From assembly GCA_963833745.1 (NCBI GenBank), contig CAWHZD010000007.1, forward strand, positions 434,001-498,000: 64,000 nt of DNA, in the 5' to 3' direction. Numbering within the stretch: position 1 is the first letter of the stretch; each line of letters starts with the position of its first letter. The position numbers were made by a program, and so were the translations under genes. A model generated the notes under the pieces. That model searched no databases. It saw nothing but the letters and a program-made list of their open reading frames with translations, and was not told the DNA's origin. Positions 27,502 through 38,096 of the stretch are shown piece by piece. This DNA comes from AP-15 sp963833745. GTDB lineage: Bacteria; Pseudomonadota; Alphaproteobacteria; ATCC43930; CGMCC-115725.

Positions 27502-28319
27502 GCGGCGCGACCACGCCGAAAATCTCCATCCGCGGGCTGCGCAAATCCTTTGGCCGCAACCGCGTCCTCGACGGCATCGACATCGATTGCCGGTCCGGAG
27601 AAAGCCTCGTCGTGATCGGCGGGTCGGGCACCGGCAAATCGGTGATGGTCAAATGCATCCTCGGCCTGCTGCGCCCCGATCAAGGATCGGTGCGCATCAA
27701 CGATGTCGAGACGGTGCGGCTGCGCCGCAGGGCGCGGGAGCGGCTGTTGCAGAAATGCGGCGTGCTGTTTCAGGGAAGCGCCCTGTTCAACTCGCTGCGG
27801 GTGTGGGAGAATGTCGCGTTCGGGTTGATCCAGGGACGCGGCATGGAACGGCAGGCGGCGAAAGAGATCGCGCTCGGCAAGCTCGGCGCGGTTGGGCTCG
27901 GCCCCGAGGTTGGCGAGCTGCACCCCGCCGAGCTCTCGGGCGGCATGCAAAAGCGCGTGGCCTTGGCCCGTGCGATCGCCGCCGATCCCGAGATCATCTT
28001 TTTTGACGAGCCGACGACCGGCCTCGATCCGATCATGGGCGATGTGATCAACGACTTGATCTTGAAATGCGTGCGCGAACTGGGCGCGACCGCGGTCTCG
28101 ATCACCCACGACATGGTCAGCGCGCGCAAGATCGGCGACCGCATCGCGATGATCCACAAGGGACAGATCATCTGGCATGGATCGGCCGCCGACATCGATC
28201 GCTCCGCCAATCCGTTTGTCGATCAATTTATCAACGGTCGAGCCGAGGGGCCAATTCACATGGAGGTTCGCGCGGCGATGACCGTGGGCCCCACCTTTCA
28301 GCGGTTGCGGCGGGGTTAA
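27498..28319 (+). CDS. mlaF: MlaF-type ABC transporter ATP-binding protein
   Basis: The product is 273 aa. Walker A is GGSGTGKSVMVK, the signature LSGGMQKRVALAR, Walker B IIFFDEPTTGLDP and the H-loop SITHDM. IPP-type MlaF-specific wording is supported by its 4-base overlap with mlaE. It powers lipid transport on the cytoplasmic face. The next gene, radA, starts 4 bases after the stop. Confidence 0.93.
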   Translation: MSGATTPKISIRGLRKSFGRNRVLDGIDIDCRSGESLVVIGGSGTGKSVMVKCILGLLRPDQGSVRINDVETVRLRRRARERLLQKCGVLFQGSALFNSLRVWENVAFGLIQGRGMERQAAKEIALGKLGAVGLGPEVGELHPAELSGGMQKRVALARAIAADPEIIFFDEPTTGLDPIMGDVINDLILKCVRELGATAVSITHDMVSARKIGDRIAMIHKGQIIWHGSAADIDRSANPFVDQFINGRAEGPIHMEVRAAMTVGPTFQRLRRG

Positions 28320-28323
28320 GCCG

Positions 28324-29780
<1,457 letters not shown>

Positions 29781-29784
<4 letters not shown>

Positions 29785-30446
29785 ACCTCGTCGATCTCGC
29801 CGTTCTCGTCGTGATCGCGCTGTCGGCGCTGTTTGCATTCGCCCGCGGTTTTGTGCGCGAGGCGCTGTCGATCGCCGCCTGGGGCGGCGCCGCGCTGATC
29901 ACCCTCTACGGGTTCAATTTCGCCTATGGCATCACCACGCGGTTTATGACCACGCCGCTGCTCGCCGATCTTGTCGCAGGGGCCGGGCTATTTTTGGCGT
30001 CCCTGATCGTCTTGACGATGCTGACCGGCTCGATCGCCCGCTTTGTCCAATGGAGCGCCTTGTCGGCGATCGACCGGACCCTAGGGCTGATCTTTGGCGT
30101 CGCCCGCGGGGTGGTGCTGATTTCGATTGCCTATTTGGTGGTCGACATCACTTTGCCGCCAAACGATCGCCCCAGCTGGCTACGCGATGCCCGGAGCGAG
30201 CCGCTTCTCGCGCAGGGCGCCGATATGTTGCGTGGCGTATTGCCCGAATCCTTGCAGTTGAAAGGCGCTTCGGCGATGGACGACGCCCAACGCGCCTTTG
30301 GCCAGGCAAAGACCGCCCGCGACGCGATGGGAGCGCTTGCCAACCCGGCCGTACCCATCCCGCCTAAGGCTCAAGACGCGCAAACGCCGAGCTACAAGCC
30401 GGCTGAGCAGCGCGAGTTAAACCGGCTGATCGACAACTCGCGCTGA
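29781..30446 (+). CDS. cvpA: CvpA family membrane protein
   Basis: The product is 221 aa from GTG 29781, overlapping radA by 4 bases. Four transmembrane helices begin VDLAVLVVIALSALFAFARGFVRE, followed by a second GGAALITLYGFNF, and end near ISIAYLVVDI. E. coli CvpA is required for colicin V production and is encoded before purF, as here. The C-terminal 90 residues are soluble and poorly conserved. Confidence 0.9.
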
Positions 30447-30523
30447 CCGGCTGCGGCATGGCTTCACCCTCGCATTCGGATGCCCGAGTAACCATTTCAG
30501 GAAAACCGAAGCGAGGATCGCCG

Positions 30524-32008
30524 ATGCCCGAGACCGATCCCGTTCATGTCGATTCGAAAACCGCCGAGCCGCTCGATGCAGATCATCTGCACGAAGAATG
30601 CGGCGTCTTTGGCGTGTACGGGCATCCCGAAGGGGCGGCGCTTGCGGCGCTTGGCCTGCACGCGCTGCAGCATCGCGGGCAGGAAGCGGCGGGGATCGTC
30701 GCCTATGACGGCGAGCAGTTCAACGCCCATCGCGGGATGGGCCAGGTCAGCGACAATTTCAGCTCGAAAGAGGTCATTGAGCGCCTGCGCGGGCGAGCGG
30801 CGATCGGTCATGTCCGCTATGCGACGACCGGCGAGGTGGCGATGCGCAACGTTCAGCCGCTGTTCGCCGATTTCGAGTTCGGCGGGCTCGCGATCTGCCA
30901 CAACGGCAATCTGACCAACTCGTATCAGCTGCGCCGGCGGCTGGTGCATCGCGGCAGCCTGTTCCAGTCGACCAGCGACACCGAAGTCATCGTCCATCTG
31001 ATCGCGACCAGCTTGAAAGAAACGGTGGTCGACCGGTTGATCGACGCATTGCGCCAGGTCCAGGGCGCCTACTCCTTGGTGGCGCTGTCGCAGACCGAGA
31101 TCATCGGGGTGCGCGATCCGCTTGGCGTGCGGCCATTGGTGCTGGGGAGGCTCGGTGAGGCCTGGATCCTGGCATCCGAGACCTGTGCCCTCGACATCAT
31201 CGGCGCCGATTTCGTGCGTGACATCGAGGCCGGCGAAATCGTCATCATCGGAGCGGGCGGGGTCAGAAGCTTACTGCCGTTCGGCCACCGCGAGAGCAGG
31301 TTCTGCGTATTCGAGCATATCTATTTCGCGCGGCCCGACAGCGTCGTCGAGGGGACCAGCGTCTACGAGGCGCGCAAACGCATCGGCCGCGAACTCGCCC
31401 GCGAAAGCCATGTCGATGCCGACATCGTCGTGCCGGTGCCGGATTCGGGGGTTCCGGCGGCGCTCGGCTATTCGCAGGAATCCGGGATACCGTTCGAGTT
31501 CGGCATCATCCGCAATCATTATGTCGGGCGTACTTTTATCGAGCCGACCGACCAGATCCGCCATCTCGGCGTCCGCCTCAAGCACAATGCGAGCCGCGCC
31601 AACCTGATCGGCAAGCGGGTCATCCTCGTCGACGATTCGATCGTGCGCGGCACCACCTCGGTCAAGATCGTCGAGATGGTTCGGCGCGCCGGCGCCAGCG
31701 AAGTCCACATGCGGATCTCGAGCCCGCCGACGAGCTATCCCTGCTATTACGGGATCGCGACCCCGGAGCGCGAGCAGTTGCTCGCCGCGCGCTACGGCCT
31801 TGCGGCAATGGCCGAGTATATTGGCGTCGACAGCCTCGCTTTTCTGTCGATCGACGGGCTCTACCGGGCAATGGGCGAGCCGCGCCGCGACCCGCTGGCA
31901 CCGCGCTTTTGCGATGCCTGCTTCACCGGCGACTACCCGATCCCGCCGATCGACGCCGACAACGGCAAGGTCTCGGTGCAACTGTCATTGCTCGCCGAGC
32001 CTGCCTGA
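30524..32008 (+). CDS. purF: Amidophosphoribosyltransferase
   Basis: The product is 494 aa. After a 25-residue propeptide the nucleophile Cys26 opens the mature glutaminase domain (CGVFGVYGHPEGA). HRGQEAAGIV, GHVRYATTGE and CHNGNLTN are class II amidotransferase motifs. The PRPP loop is VILVDDSIVRGTTS, and CxxC/iron-sulfur ligands SPPTSYPCYYGI and FCDACFTGDYPI are present. It performs the first committed step of purine synthesis. ATG 30524 follows GCGAGGATCGCCG. Confidence 0.96.
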   Translation: MPETDPVHVDSKTAEPLDADHLHEECGVFGVYGHPEGAALAALGLHALQHRGQEAAGIVAYDGEQFNAHRGMGQVSDNFSSKEVIERLRGRAAIGHVRYATTGEVAMRNVQPLFADFEFGGLAICHNGNLTNSYQLRRRLVHRGSLFQSTSDTEVIVHLIATSLKETVVDRLIDALRQVQGAYSLVALSQTEIIGVRDPLGVRPLVLGRLGEAWILASETCALDIIGADFVRDIEAGEIVIIGAGGVRSLLPFGHRESRFCVFEHIYFARPDSVVEGTSVYEARKRIGRELARESHVDADIVVPVPDSGVPAALGYSQESGIPFEFGIIRNHYVGRTFIEPTDQIRHLGVRLKHNASRANLIGKRVILVDDSIVRGTTSVKIVEMVRRAGASEVHMRISSPPTSYPCYYGIATPEREQLLAARYGLAAMAEYIGVDSLAFLSIDGLYRAMGEPRRDPLAPRFCDACFTGDYPIPPIDADNGKVSVQLSLLAEPA

Positions 32009-32026
32009 ATTCGCCGCTTGACTGTG

Positions 32027-32749
32027 ATGCGGCCTGAGCCGAGCGGACGGCTCGCCGGCAAGATCGCGGTGATCACCGGCGCGTCGCGCGGGATCGGCGC
32101 CGCAGTGGCAGTACGCTTTGCCCGCGAAGGCGCACATGTGGTGTTGGCGGCACGCACCGTTGGCGGCCTCGAAGAGGTCGACGACGCGATCCGAGCGGCA
32201 GGCGGCACCGCGACCCTCGTCCCACTCGACCTGCGCGACTTCATCAAGATCGACGAACTGGCGGCCGCGCTTCTCGACCGCTACGGCCGGCTCGACATCC
32301 TCGTCGGCAATGCCGGCGAGTTTGGCATTTTCTCACCGCTCGGACACATTCCGCCGTCGATCTGGGCCGAGGTCACGGATCTGAACCTGACCGCGAATTG
32401 GCGGCTGATACGGGCGATGGACCCGCTGTTGCGCTCCGCCCCGGCCGGACGTGCGATTTTTGTGACGAGTGGAATTGGCCGCGACAGCTTGGCCTATTGG
32501 GGGCCCTATGCGGTCAGCAAAGCCGGGCTGGAGATGCTGGTCGCGATCTACGCTGCCGAGGTCGCCAAGACCCGCGTCCGAGCCAATCTAATCGATCCCG
32601 GCACCGTCCGCACCCGTCTGCGTGCCCGCGCTTTTCCGGGTGAGGACCCAAACTTGCTGCCCCTGCCCGAGACCGTCACCGACTACTTCGTCGAACTCGC
32701 CTCGCCCGAATGCACCCGCAACGGCGCCATTGTCCGACCGTCGCAATAG
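32027..32749 (+). CDS. SDR family NAD(P)-dependent oxidoreductase
   Basis: The product is about 240 aa. Cofactor loop TGASRGIGAAVA, NAGEFGI after DILVGNAG, Ser in FVTSGIGRDS and Tyr-x3-Lys in GPYAVSKAG. It ends with TRNGAIVRPSQ instead of the usual GG-hydrophobic end. ATG 32027 is chosen; in-frame TTG 32018 and GTG 32024 are possible. It follows purF by 18 bases on the same strand, probably by co-transcription. Substrate unknown. Confidence 0.9.
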   Translation: MRPEPSGRLAGKIAVITGASRGIGAAVAVRFAREGAHVVLAARTVGGLEEVDDAIRAAGGTATLVPLDLRDFIKIDELAAALLDRYGRLDILVGNAGEFGIFSPLGHIPPSIWAEVTDLNLTANWRLIRAMDPLLRSAPAGRAIFVTSGIGRDSLAYWGPYAVSKAGLEMLVAIYAAEVAKTRVRANLIDPGTVRTRLRARAFPGEDPNLLPLPETVTDYFVELASPECTRNGAIVRPSQ

Positions 32750-32764
32750 CAATCATCCCGACCG

Positions 32765-33166
32765 TCAGGCCATCCGGTTTTTCAGAAAGGCCAGTCCCGC
32801 GTTGAGCAGGCTGCCGGCATCCGTCGGCAATTGGCCGTTTGGCGTCATCCCGTCGACGATCTGGGGCAGGTGCTGCGCGATCTGCGGCAACAGCTGCTCG
32901 ACCGGCAGACCGGTCTTGTTTGCAATCTGCTGGACAAGATCGCTTCCTAAGACACCGTGAAGCGCATCGGGGGCAACAGCCTGGTTCTCACCCGTGCCGA
33001 CCCAGGACGAGATCGCGTTCCCCAATCCGGCGGATTCGAATTTTTGGACCAAACCGCCGATCCCGCCTTCCTGACTGCCGAGGGCAGCCACCAGCGCTTC
33101 GGGAACACTTGTTGACGTGCCGTCACCCTTGCCGAGCAGCGCTCCGATCGTATCGAACAAGCTCAT
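32765..33166 (-). CDS. YidB/DUF937 family protein
   Basis: The product is 133 aa. MSLFDTIGALLGKGDG, GSDLVQQIANKTGLPVEQLLPQIAQHLPQIVDGMTPNGQLP (given as VQQIANKTGL and LPQIVDGMTPNG) match the YidB/DUF937 signature. Function is unknown in this family. The start ATG 33164-33166 follows a strong AAGGAGGGTTGCG. Convergent with the SDR gene. Confidence 0.88.
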   Translation of the reverse strand: MSLFDTIGALLGKGDGTSTSVPEALVAALGSQEGGIGGLVQKFESAGLGNAISSWVGTGENQAVAPDALHGVLGSDLVQQIANKTGLPVEQLLPQIAQHLPQIVDGMTPNGQLPTDAGSLLNAGLAFLKNRMA

Positions 33167-33413
33167 CGCAACCCTCCTTATCCGGTCCTTTGACGTTCGG
33201 CGAATTTTGGCCGTAACACTGCCTGCGCAACGTACGGTTCTTAACCTGCATTCCCCGGATGATACGCCGATTTTGAGCGCACTATGAGAATTTTGTATTA
33301 AACCATCAGGAATCCAAGGAATGTCGTTTAAAAGGACAAAATGCCGTGGGGCCGCAGGCCACATCGGCGACACAACAAGTTAAATTCAGTAAGGCACAAC
33401 ACCGTTCGTTTTT

Positions 33414-35042
33414 TCATAATCTGTCTCGGCATCTCCATACGTGATAGAATTCGCCTTTTTGAATAAGCTCGTAGTTGGCAAAGAAGGTTCGCCGAAATTC
33501 ATTAGACAGCAGGGGAAGTCGCGTGTAAGGGCTTGTCATCGTGAACGTTGCGCCTGGGGGGACGATCCATACCGGTATGTCGCACCGGTTTAGAACCCCG
33601 ATAATCCTCGTTTCCGGAACGCCTGCATATGCGAAGTCCATCCACGAGCCAAAATCGATGTGCAGGGGCGCTCCCTGAAATATCAGCAGAGGTCTATAAA
33701 ACGTATCGCTGTAATGTTTCGCATCACTCACTCCAACCTCAGCCAGCGGGAATTGCCTCTGGAACGCTAGAAGTTCATCGATCTTACGTTCCTCGGTGTA
33801 CAGCGTTGCAAACCTACTCGCAGTATTCTTGGTGTATTCGAGTTCACCGTGGCCATAAGAAATCAAGACCGAAGCCAAAACCATCGTAGCCATGTCGCGA
33901 ATGTTGAGCTGTTCCTGCGAAGGCCTCGGCGTTGGTGCCTTAAGAATACACAACAAACCATATCCCGCAATTGGGACAAACGGCAAAAAATGATGTGCCC
34001 CTGCACCAGGTTTGCTAGCGATGATTGTCATCATTGCGGAAGATACGAATAACCCACCTAAAAACCACGAATCAAAGGCGCCGAGCGTTGGTCGACGAAT
34101 GTACCAGGTAAAGCAAATTGGTGCGAGCAATAGCAGAGCGAACAAAAGATTGTATATGAGAATACCCATGTCCAATCCATGCTTCGCGTTCACGAGTATG
34201 ATCGATATGTATCCAGCAGCTGTGGCTCCTGCGTCTTGAAAACAGCCAAACGGAAGAATAGCAGCAATGGTTGCGGTCATAAATGATAGCGTGGCAAGAC
34301 CTACCCGGTTCCTGAATCCCTTTTCCGCTCCAAAGACAGCTAGCGCAGCCGGCGCAACATATAGAGCCCCATCTAATTTGTAATCGATGGCGAGTCCCGC
34401 TAGGAGCCCAATTACGGTTGCCGCCGCCACTGCTGGCAGCTTCAGAGCAGCAACGACCGTGAGAACGCCAATGAAGATGAGGAATGGCTCTGCTCGATTC
34501 GAAAAGGCGAGTCCGTCGTCGCTAAAAAACGAAAATGTCGTCACGACAATCGTCAACCAAACGAAAACTGCGCTCCGATCGTATGACGTTTTCTCCTTGA
34601 AGGCGACGTAAGTTAATGTCAATGCGATAAGGAAAGCAGTCCACCCGGCGAGTTTTGATCCGAGAATCGTGGGACAGAGCCTCAGGATCGTTCCATTCGT
34701 CATGAAAAGCAGCGGCCCGTAAGGCAAGCCATAGATATCGCCAGTCTGTGGATCTGGGTAGAGTAAATGGTGATGGGTTCCCCACCATGATATGGCCGCG
34801 ACCGTTACCTGTATGTGATCAACGTAATTTGGATAAATCAGATATGAAATTACTCTGATTACGTACGCAAACGTTAAGATGATGCCAACTCCGGAGACAA
34901 TATAATATATTGATTTGGACTTTACTATAAATCGAGCAGTTCTTGAATATCGGTAAGCCAGGAAAATACCACATAAAACCGCAGGCGCCCAACCCGTTCG
35001 GTATTCGTGCATGAGATCATATATTACGCTTGAAAGCTGCAT
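33414..35042 (-). CDS. Polytopic membrane protein, glycosyltransferase-like, AT-rich
   Basis: The product is 542 aa with about 10-12 transmembrane helices spread over the first 400 residues and a soluble C-terminal 130 residues. PYGPLLFMTNG, SNRAEPFLIFIGV, GLLAGLAIDYKLDGALYVAPAAL and FGAEKGF-like loops resemble GT39/GT87-type membrane glycosyltransferases, but I see no diagnostic catalytic motif. The gene is markedly richer in A and T than its neighbours and has no operon partner, which points to recent acquisition. Naming it a glycosyltransferase is inference. Confidence 0.7.
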   Translation of the reverse strand: MQLSSVIYDLMHEYRTGWAPAVLCGIFLAYRYSRTARFIVKSKSIYYIVSGVGIILTFAYVIRVISYLIYPNYVDHIQVTVAAISWWGTHHHLLYPDPQTGDIYGLPYGPLLFMTNGTILRLCPTILGSKLAGWTAFLIALTLTYVAFKEKTSYDRSAVFVWLTIVVTTFSFFSDDGLAFSNRAEPFLIFIGVLTVVAALKLPAVAAATVIGLLAGLAIDYKLDGALYVAPAALAVFGAEKGFRNRVGLATLSFMTATIAAILPFGCFQDAGATAAGYISIILVNAKHGLDMGILIYNLLFALLLLAPICFTWYIRRPTLGAFDSWFLGGLFVSSAMMTIIASKPGAGAHHFLPFVPIAGYGLLCILKAPTPRPSQEQLNIRDMATMVLASVLISYGHGELEYTKNTASRFATLYTEERKIDELLAFQRQFPLAEVGVSDAKHYSDTFYRPLLIFQGAPLHIDFGSWMDFAYAGVPETRIIGVLNRCDIPVWIVPPGATFTMTSPYTRLPLLSNEFRRTFFANYELIQKGEFYHVWRCRDRL

Positions 35043-35122
35043 CGGCGTAAGCGACCTTACCGCGAGGCCATCGTATCGCTTTTTAGGCCGTTCTAGACCA
35101 CATGTCCGCGTGAGTACGGGGC

Positions 35123-35310
35123 GACTCGTCTCACAGTATGCAGGTAACGAGGGCTGCGCCGGGTTGGCCGGTGCCGAGCCTCATGCATAGGAGACGAGTC
35201 ATCGGGGACTGTATCACCTACGTTGGGCTTGATGTCGCAAGGAAAGCATTGTCGTCGCGGTGGCGTCGGGTAGCCTGAGAGGCGCGGCGCGGCTTAAATG
35301 CGTACTCTCT
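35123..35310 (+). mobile_element. IS110-like transposase scar with upstream hairpin
   Basis: Reading forward from 35213, the codons give ITYVGLDVARK, and after a one-base loss continue in another frame as IVVAVASGSLRGAARL. That is the start of an IS110/IS1111 (DEDD) transposase. The rest is gone. Just upstream is a perfect 10-bp inverted repeat, GACTCGTCTC at 35123-35132 and GAGACGAGTC at 35191-35200. The surrounding 340-bp gap (35043-35385) holds nothing else that I can identify. Confidence 0.55.
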
Positions 35311-35385
35311 GACCACGGCGTCATCAACCAAAACCGATCGAACAAATCGTTCTCGTTTCCGACGAAAGGGTCGCTTCGCGCGAAA

Positions 35386-35688
35386 TCAACCTTTCAGGCA
35401 GGTGCTCATGAATTGCTTTCGCGCATCACCGGATAGCTTTTGTGAGCCGGCCTGAGCATTGCACGTCGTCATTTTCTGCTGCTGCGGCGTCAAAGTCTTG
35501 GCGGATTTCCCACTGAGACAGTTGCTCATAAAGGTCTTGCGCGCATCACCGCCGAGCTGTTGTGCGCTCGCCTGAGTATTACAAGTTTTCATTAAATTCT
35601 GCTGCGAGGTCTGTGACAGTGCGGGGTTCTGCGACCAAGATGCCAGCAGCAGAACCGATGCGCAGGACATTGCGGCAAAAGCCTTCAT
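35386..35688 (-). CDS. PsiF-repeat secreted protein
   Basis: The product is 100 aa. A signal peptide (MKAFAAMSCASVLLLASWS) is followed by two PsiF repeats, LMKTCNTQASAQQLGGDARKTFMSNCLSG and KMTTCNAQAGSQKLSGDARKQFMSTCLKG (shown here by their CNxQAxxxxLxGDARKxFMSxCL pattern). psiF is phosphate-starvation-inducible in E. coli, where it follows phoA. Here it is divergent from a phosphatase-like gene. Confidence 0.85.
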   Translation of the reverse strand: MKAFAAMSCASVLLLASWSQNPALSQTSQQNLMKTCNTQASAQQLGGDARKTFMSNCLSGKSAKTLTPQQQKMTTCNAQAGSQKLSGDARKQFMSTCLKG

Positions 35689-35730
35689 ATCGAACCTCTC
35701 GTTATTCGACAGCTACACCACGCCACTGGT

Positions 35731-35764
35731 TTATCGGGCTTAAAATAACGAAAAGCCCCGATAA
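35731..35764. promoter_or_regulatory. Long hairpin upstream of psiF
   Basis: TTATCGGGCTT at 35731-35741 pairs with AAGCCCCGATAA at 35753-35764 with one bulged G and an 11-nt AT-rich loop. There is no T-run on either strand after the stem, so it is not a classic terminator. It lies in the divergent region between psiF and the phosphatase gene. Confidence 0.5.
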
Positions 35765-35862
35765 GCCAACCTAATCATCGCCGGTTCGCAACCGTTCGGC
35801 AAGCCGACCGGGCGCGATCGTCGGCTATTGCGCCATCAGAGCGTAATCAAATCGTCCCCAAG

Positions 35863-35869
35863 CTGTCAT
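35863..35869 (+). promoter_or_regulatory. Pho-box-like heptamer
   Basis: CTGTCAT at 35863-35869 equals the consensus PhoB half-site; four bases later GTCGCCT is a poor second half. It lies about 50 bp before the phosphatase-like start and about 175 bp upstream of psiF. A single good half-site is weak evidence. Confidence 0.3.
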
Positions 35870-35917
35870 GCCCGTCGCCTACCATTCCCGCGCAACCGGC
35901 TAAAAGCGGAGGGGATA

Positions 35918-37345
35918 ATGTCCAGGTTATGGCGCGGTGCGGTTTTGGGTGCAGGGTTGCTGGCGGCCTCGGCGGGTCTGCAGGCACAAGCCGACGGCGA
36001 TGGCGGCAACGGCGATTGGGGCTCCGGGGGCGGAGGCCGCGGCATCAAGCGGGTCTTGCTGATCAGCGTCGACGGCATGCACGCCCTGGATTTTATCAAC
36101 TGCGCGCAAGGCGTCAGCGGAGTCAACGGCGGCGCGCCCTATTGCCCTAATCTGGCCACACTCGCGGCAGCGGGCGTGAATTACTTGGATACGTCTACGT
36201 CAAAGCCGTCCGATTCGTTTCCCGGACTGATGGCGCTGGTGACCGGGGGCTCGCCGCGCAGCGTGGGCGCATTCTACGACGTCGCCTACGACCGCTCGCT
36301 CGACCCGCCGGCGACGACAACGGGGAATGGCGTTGCCGGAGCGCCGGACCTCTGCACGCCGGGGGCGCCTCCGTCGGGCACGACCACGGAATTCGACGAG
36401 GGAATTGATCTCAACAAGCTAGACCTGAACGGGGGAGCGCCTTCCGGCACAGACGGCGGCATCGCGTCGATCGATCCGAACAAGCTCGAGCGCGATCCGG
36501 CTCACGGCTGCGCCCCGGTCTATCCGTGGAACTTTGTCCGCACCAACACGATCTTTGGGGTGGTGCACAAGGCCGGCGGCTACACCGCTTGGTCGGACAA
36601 GCATCCCTCCTACTCGGCGGTCTCGGGTCCCGGCAACGGGACGAACCTGGACGACTACTACGCGCCGGAAATCAACTCGATCCCGGTCGGCCTGCCGCAG
36701 GTGACGATCCTGAAATGCAATCCATTGCCGGATCAGACAGCGGTTTCCAACAGCAATGCGTGGACCGACAGCTTTGCCAACATCCAGTGCTACGACAGCC
36801 TGAAGGTGCAGGCGATCGTCAACGAGATCAACGGCAAGGACCACTCCGGCGCGGCGCGGCGGCCGGTCCCCAATGTCTTCGGGATGAACTTTCAGGTGGT
36901 CAGCGTGGGCCAGAAGCTGATTGAAAAGACCGTAGGGATGATCGGGGGTTACCTCGATGGAGAAGGAAGACCGACGCCGGCGCTGGTGGGTGAGATCGAA
37001 TTCGCCGACGCCTCGATCGGGAAGATGGTGAACGCGCTCAAACATCGGGGCCTGTACGACTCGACGCTGATCGTCATTTCGGCCAAGCACGGCCAGAGCC
37101 CGATCGACTCCGCTCGGTATTTGGGCATATCGACCACGCCCAACGACCCGGTCACGACATCGCCGGCGACGATCCTCGCGAGCCTGCTGCCATTCTCCGG
37201 GTCGCCGTTGAACCCGAACGGGATCGGCCCGACCGAAGACGACGTCTCGCTGATCTGGCTGACGGATTCGTCACAAACCACGAATGCCGTCGGAATGTTG
37301 GAAAGCCAGTCGCCGGCGACGTCGACGGCCTCTGGCACAGGGTAA
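35918..37345 (+). pseudogene. Alkaline-phosphatase-superfamily (phosphodiesterase) protein, 3' truncated
   Basis: The product is 475 aa after a signal peptide (LWRGAVLGAGLLAASAGLQAQA). Metal site parts present are LLISVDGMHALDF (Asp), the nucleophile region KPSDSFPGLMALVTG, TAWSDKHPSYS (Asp/His) and VISAKHGQSPID (His). Relatives continue for roughly 100 more residues and end with a His-Gly-Gly metal ligand segment; here the frame stops at SPATSTASGTG, so at least one expected metal ligand is missing. ATG 35918 follows GCGGAGGGGATA. Probable loss of function by 3' rearrangement. Confidence 0.7.
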
Positions 37346-38096
37346 GACATAGTAAGAGTTTCATGCCCGACCCAACATGCAAGCGTCATATTTCGTTTCG
37401 ATACGCGACGGCTGAGCGAAGCCAGCCCCGGCAACGGCCGGGGCACCGTAGCATTGAGGTCCACAACCCATCTACCTGCAACCCTCCAATATCCCATCCA
37501 CGTAAGTGCCTAGCTCGCGGCATTGATCTCCCATTCGCGCTCTCCGGCCGGGTACGATCGACGGCTCAGAAGATGCCCCGGAAAGGTGACCGGCTGGGAG
37601 ATGGTGGATTCGAGGACTTCGGGGGGAGCTGTAAGTGTTACTGGTGGTGGCGGGAGGGGGACGCTTCAAGAAGCCTAAAGCCAGGGCCTCCGCGCGCGCT
37701 CCTTTGCTCGTTCCTGCATTCGAGCTATCTAGAACGAGATGCACCCCGGCTTCCCGAGAATATTTTCCGACTTTTGGCGCGGGAGCCGGCGCGTAGATCT
37801 CAGCGTCCTTGCGGAGGACGATTAGACGGGGCAGCACGAATCCCACAGGACCCCGATCAAGGTCGTCGCGGAATTGGCGATCACCAGCGAATTGAAGGAG
37901 AAATGATACTTGTCGAGCGATTTAGAGCTGAACCAGTCGGTCACGAACAGTGCCAGGTTGCGGACGCTCACCATCAACGGGATGCCCGATCCCTTGCTCC
38001 GTGCGCGAATGGAGCGCACGGCTAGGTCCATCTGCGCCAGTTCGGCCAAGGTTCATCCAACGCCGTTCAATCTCTCGATCGCCTGGGCGCGCCACG
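37346..38096. other. Gap downstream of truncated phosphatase
   Basis: This 750-bp region holds no convincing gene. A minus-strand frame at 37822-38049 (75 aa, start MAELAQMDLAVRSIRARS) has plausible composition but no family and no clear ribosome site. The missing 3' end of the phosphatase is not found here in any frame that I could read. Confidence 0.4.

Noticed and set aside
30458..30523. An earlier ATG for purF
   Set aside because: The start at 30524 has a GAGG site and gives the usual propeptide length before the catalytic Cys.
37822..38049. A 75-aa minus-strand frame in the gap after the phosphatase
   Set aside because: Composition is plausible, but no family, ribosome site or neighbour supports it.
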